Origin: Thiobacillaceae bacterium
Lineage (GTDB): Bacteria; Pseudomonadota; Gammaproteobacteria; Burkholderiales; Thiobacillaceae
Assembly (NCBI GenBank): GCA_024643305.1
Contig: JAHENE010000069.1
Span: forward strand, 1-8,922
Length of the DNA: 8,922 nt
Reading direction: 5' to 3'
The translations under genes and the position numbers were made by a program. How positions within the stretch are numbered: the first letter of the stretch is position 1; each line of letters starts with the position of its first letter. Positions 7,314 to 8,922 of the stretch are shown here, one piece after another. The notes beneath the pieces were generated by a model. That model made no database searches. It saw only the letters and a program-made list of their open reading frames with translations, and was not told where the DNA came from.

Positions 7314-7887
7314 TGACGACCACAAACGCCGGGCGCGTCGACGCCTGATCGGTGCCGTTGCGCTCACCATCGTGGCAATTATCATCCTGCCGCTGGTGCT
7401 GGAAGACAAACCGCCACCGGCCGGACCGCTGGAAGTGCACATGCCGCAAGCAGTGCAGCCCGAATCAAATTCTTCCCAAAAGGTGGTGGAATCTTTCCCG
7501 CCACCTTCAGACACCCTGGCTAAGCCATCCGAATCCGAAAATGCTGTAGCCGATGCAGTCACGGCACAGCAAGCAGCTGCAAAATCATCAGCCCAAACAG
7601 CCAAAGCTGCTCCCAAGCCTGCGAAGCCCGTCGAACAGCAGCCAAAGCCTGTTGATTCCGGACAGAAATCGACCTCTTATGCCGTGCAGGTTGGTGTATT
7701 TGCCGACAAGGCCAATGTGCAGAAGCTTCAGTCGCAAATATCTGAGTTAGGACTGAAGTCCTATTCTGATGGGCTGGACGGCAGTACACGTCTTCGTGTG
7801 GGTTCTTTCAAGGACAGGGCTGCGGCAGAAGCCATGCTAGCCAAGTTGGCAGCGGCCGGCATCAAGGGTCAGGTTGTCGAGAAATGA
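7294..7887 (+). CDS. SPOR-domain inner-membrane protein (DedD-like)
   Basis: SPOR domains bind denuded glycan strands of septal peptidoglycan, so this protein probably localises to the division site, as DedD does. From ATG 7294 it has 197 residues: a short cytoplasmic tail with a basic cluster (KRRARRR, 11-17), one transmembrane helix at about 18-36, a periplasmic Pro/Ala/Lys/Gln-rich linker from about 37 to 126, and a SPOR domain at about 127-197 starting YAVQVGVFADKANVQKLQ and ending with the second repeat RVGSFKDRAAAEAMLAKL. The start is chosen because GGAAG (7280-7284) lies nine bases upstream and the membrane topology then fits; the frame extends back to 7183 inside folC without similarity. 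Its place between folC and cvpA matches dedD in E. coli. Its stop overlaps the cvpA start (ATGA). Confidence 0.88.
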   Translation: MPPPVADDDHKRRARRRLIGAVALTIVAIIILPLVLEDKPPPAGPLEVHMPQAVQPESNSSQKVVESFPPPSDTLAKPSESENAVADAVTAQQAAAKSSAQTAKAAPKPAKPVEQQPKPVDSGQKSTSYAVQVGVFADKANVQKLQSQISELGLKSYSDGLDGSTRLRVGSFKDRAAAEAMLAKLAAAGIKGQVVEK

Positions 7888-8378
7888 ATGCGCTTGATTG
7901 GGTGGTTGTCCTGATTCTGGCAACTTCTGTCATTCTCAGCCTGATGCGCGGACTGATAACGGAGATGTTTTCTTTGGGTGCATGGATACTGGCATTTCTG
8001 GCAGGGAAATGGGCTGCGCCAATTGTTGGCCCGCTTTTGCCCATGCATGTGCAGAATGAGAGCCTGGGTTATTTTGCTGGTTTTGTCATCGTTTTCCTTG
8101 TCATGATGGTCGTTGTTTTTCTGCTTGGGCGCCTTGTTAAGGGTGTGATAGGGGCAGTTGGCCTGGGCAGTACGGACAAGCTGGTAGGCGGGATATTCGG
8201 TTTGCTTCGCGGCATCGTAATCCTCGTTGGGTTTACACTGGCAGCAGGTTTGACTGCGCTGCCGCAAACGGATTTCTGGAAAAACGCAATGTCTTCCAGG
8301 ATATTGGAAGTTCTGGCGATGAGCGTGCAGCCCCTGCTGCCGTCCAGGCTGGTTGAACACATTCATTTCAACGGGTGA
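7884..8378 (+). CDS. cvpA: CvpA family inner-membrane protein
   Basis: CvpA was named for its need in colicin V production in E. coli; its molecular role is still unclear, though links to envelope integrity and bile-salt resistance are reported. The 164-residue product has four predicted membrane helices at about 4-20, 29-50, 62-84 and 101-123. Family features are the N-terminal NALDWVVVLIL, the SLMRGLITEMFSLGAWILAF segment, and GSTDKLVGGIFGLLRG before the last helix. The ATG overlaps the SPOR gene stop, so coupled translation is likely; no strong Shine-Dalgarno is seen. It is followed three bases later by purF, the conserved cvpA-purF pair. Confidence 0.95.
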   Translation: MNALDWVVVLILATSVILSLMRGLITEMFSLGAWILAFLAGKWAAPIVGPLLPMHVQNESLGYFAGFVIVFLVMMVVVFLLGRLVKGVIGAVGLGSTDKLVGGIFGLLRGIVILVGFTLAAGLTALPQTDFWKNAMSSRILEVLAMSVQPLLPSRLVEHIHFNG

Positions 8379-8379
8379 G
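8373..8379 (+). promoter_or_regulatory. Shine-Dalgarno-like site of purF overlapping the cvpA stop
   Basis: GGGTGAG, which includes the cvpA TGA stop, ends two bases before the purF ATG at 8382. Spacing is tight, but the purine-rich site and the three-base gap suggest reinitiation or coupling. Confidence 0.45.
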
Positions 8380-8381
8380 TC

Positions 8382-8922
8382 ATGTGTGGAGTCATAGGCG
8401 CTGTTGCCAATACGTCGGTTAATCAACTGCTTTACGATGGGCTGATGGTTTTGCAGCATCGCGGCCAGGACGCAGCTGGTATCGTGACAGCCGAGGGTGC
8501 ACGTTTTCACATGCACAAGGAGCCGGGTCTGGCACGGGACGTATTCCGCACTCGCGACATGAGAAACCTGCTGGGCAATATGGGCGTGGCGCATGTGCGT
8601 TATCCCACGGCTGGTTCTGCTTCCAGTTCCGCCGAGTCGCAACCGTTCTACGTCAATTCACCTTTTGGCATAGTGCTGGGCCATAACGGCAATCTAACCA
8701 ATACCGATGAGTTAAAGCGGGCCCTGTTTGCCGAGGATCTGCGCCACGTCAATACCAACTCCGATTCCGAGGTGCTGCTCAATGTGCTGGCCCACGAGTT
8801 GCAAGTGAACGGGCATGGGGGGCGCCTCACCCTCGATACGATCTTTGCTGCTGTTTCCGGAGTGCATGAACGCTGCCGCGGCGCGTGCTCGATGACGATG
8901 CGCGCGTCCACCGCCAGCGCGC
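8382..8922 (+). CDS. purF: Amidophosphoribosyltransferase PurF, N-terminal part (3' end outside the window)
   Basis: PurF makes 5-phosphoribosylamine from PRPP and glutamine, the first committed step of purine synthesis. The window holds most of the N-terminal Ntn glutamine amidotransferase domain. Cys2 becomes the N-terminal nucleophile after Met removal (MCGVIGAV). Substrate-site residues are visible in LQHRGQDAAGI (24-34), HVRYPTAGS (71-79), HNGNLTN (101-107) and NSDSEVLLN (126-134). Similarity is continuous to VHERCRGA (161-168). The next residues should read roughly Tyr-Ala-x-Val-Ala-Met, but instead the frame gives CSMTMRASTASA, and neither other + frame restores the family sequence. 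I take the gene to be genuine and the last ~37 bases to be foreign or misassembled. The gene has no stop inside the window. Confidence 0.93.
   Translation, partial: MCGVIGAVANTSVNQLLYDGLMVLQHRGQDAAGIVTAEGARFHMHKEPGLARDVFRTRDMRNLLGNMGVAHVRYPTAGSASSSAESQPFYVNSPFGIVLGHNGNLTNTDELKRALFAEDLRHVNTNSDSEVLLNVLAHELQVNGHGGRLTLDTIFAAVSGVHERCRGACSMTMRASTASA
8886..8922. other. Terminal segment not matching purF; probable chimeric end
   Basis: From 8886 to the right edge the sequence is about 73% G+C (27 of 37 by my count), above its surroundings, and does not encode PurF in any + frame. On the - strand it reads ALAVDARIVIE, which resembles, from memory, the end of ATP-grasp acyl-CoA synthetase proteins (the 'ALDARI' type). 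No copy of it is visible elsewhere in the window. A sequencing or assembly chimera at a contig end is the simplest explanation; a real rearrangement in purF cannot be ruled out. Confidence 0.5.

Noticed and set aside
7869..8642. Long open frame of 257 codons on the - strand opposite cvpA and the start of purF
   Set aside because: Its product is rich in His, Gln, Asn and Cys with no domain pattern, and it lies wholly opposite two well-conserved genes; it is a shadow frame.
1..8922. CRISPR array, transposase, phage, toxin-antitoxin or defence genes
   Set aside because: None seen; every substantial + strand frame is accounted for by conserved housekeeping genes, and no regularly spaced repeats were found.

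Overview
The window is a compact run of co-directional housekeeping genes from a proteobacterium, most likely a betaproteobacterium of the Nitrosomonadales type (relatives of Gallionella, Sulfuricella or Nitrosomonas). The assignment rests on the gene order fimV - truA - trpF - trpB - trpA - accD - folC - SPOR gene - cvpA - purF, on the FimV C-terminus, on the split trp genes (trpFBA without trpEGDC) and on a moderately GC-rich composition. Genus-level placement is not possible from the sequence alone.

Layout, all on the + strand. 2-1024 is the cytoplasmic C-terminal part of FimV, a polar organiser; its N-terminus lies outside the window. 1062-1688 encodes a small membrane protein resembling CbiQ/EcfT transporter subunits. 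Its first codons overlap two hairpins, one of which looks like the fimV terminator. 1685-2467 is truA (tRNA pseudouridine synthase). 2452-5077 is trpF-trpB-trpA, the late part of tryptophan synthesis. 5091-5957 is accD (acetyl-CoA carboxylase beta). The 78 bases between accD and folC are almost filled by an inverted repeat built on CAGAGG. 6036-7313 is folC, which has no ATG start in the expected place. 7294-7887 is a SPOR-domain membrane protein (DedD-like), 7884-8378 is cvpA, and 8382 to the end is the start of purF.

From the EcfT-like gene to trpA, neighbouring genes overlap by 4 to 16 bases or are 8 bases apart. From folC to purF, they overlap by 4 to 20 bases or are 3 bases apart. This points to two translationally coupled transcription units, truA-trpFBA-accD and folC-SPOR-cvpA-purF, divided by the repeat-filled gap. 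The products feed tRNA modification, tryptophan, fatty acid, folate and purine synthesis, a growth-linked set. No stretch longer than 300 bases lacks a gene.

I see no CRISPR array, RNA gene, insertion sequence, phage gene or defence system, and no undescribed multi-gene system. The points worth a second look are small: hairpins over the start of the EcfT-like gene, the repeat that supplies the folC start region, the missing Shine-Dalgarno of trpA, an AT-rich patch in trpB, and the last ~37 bases, where purF homology stops abruptly in a way that suggests a chimeric sequence end.
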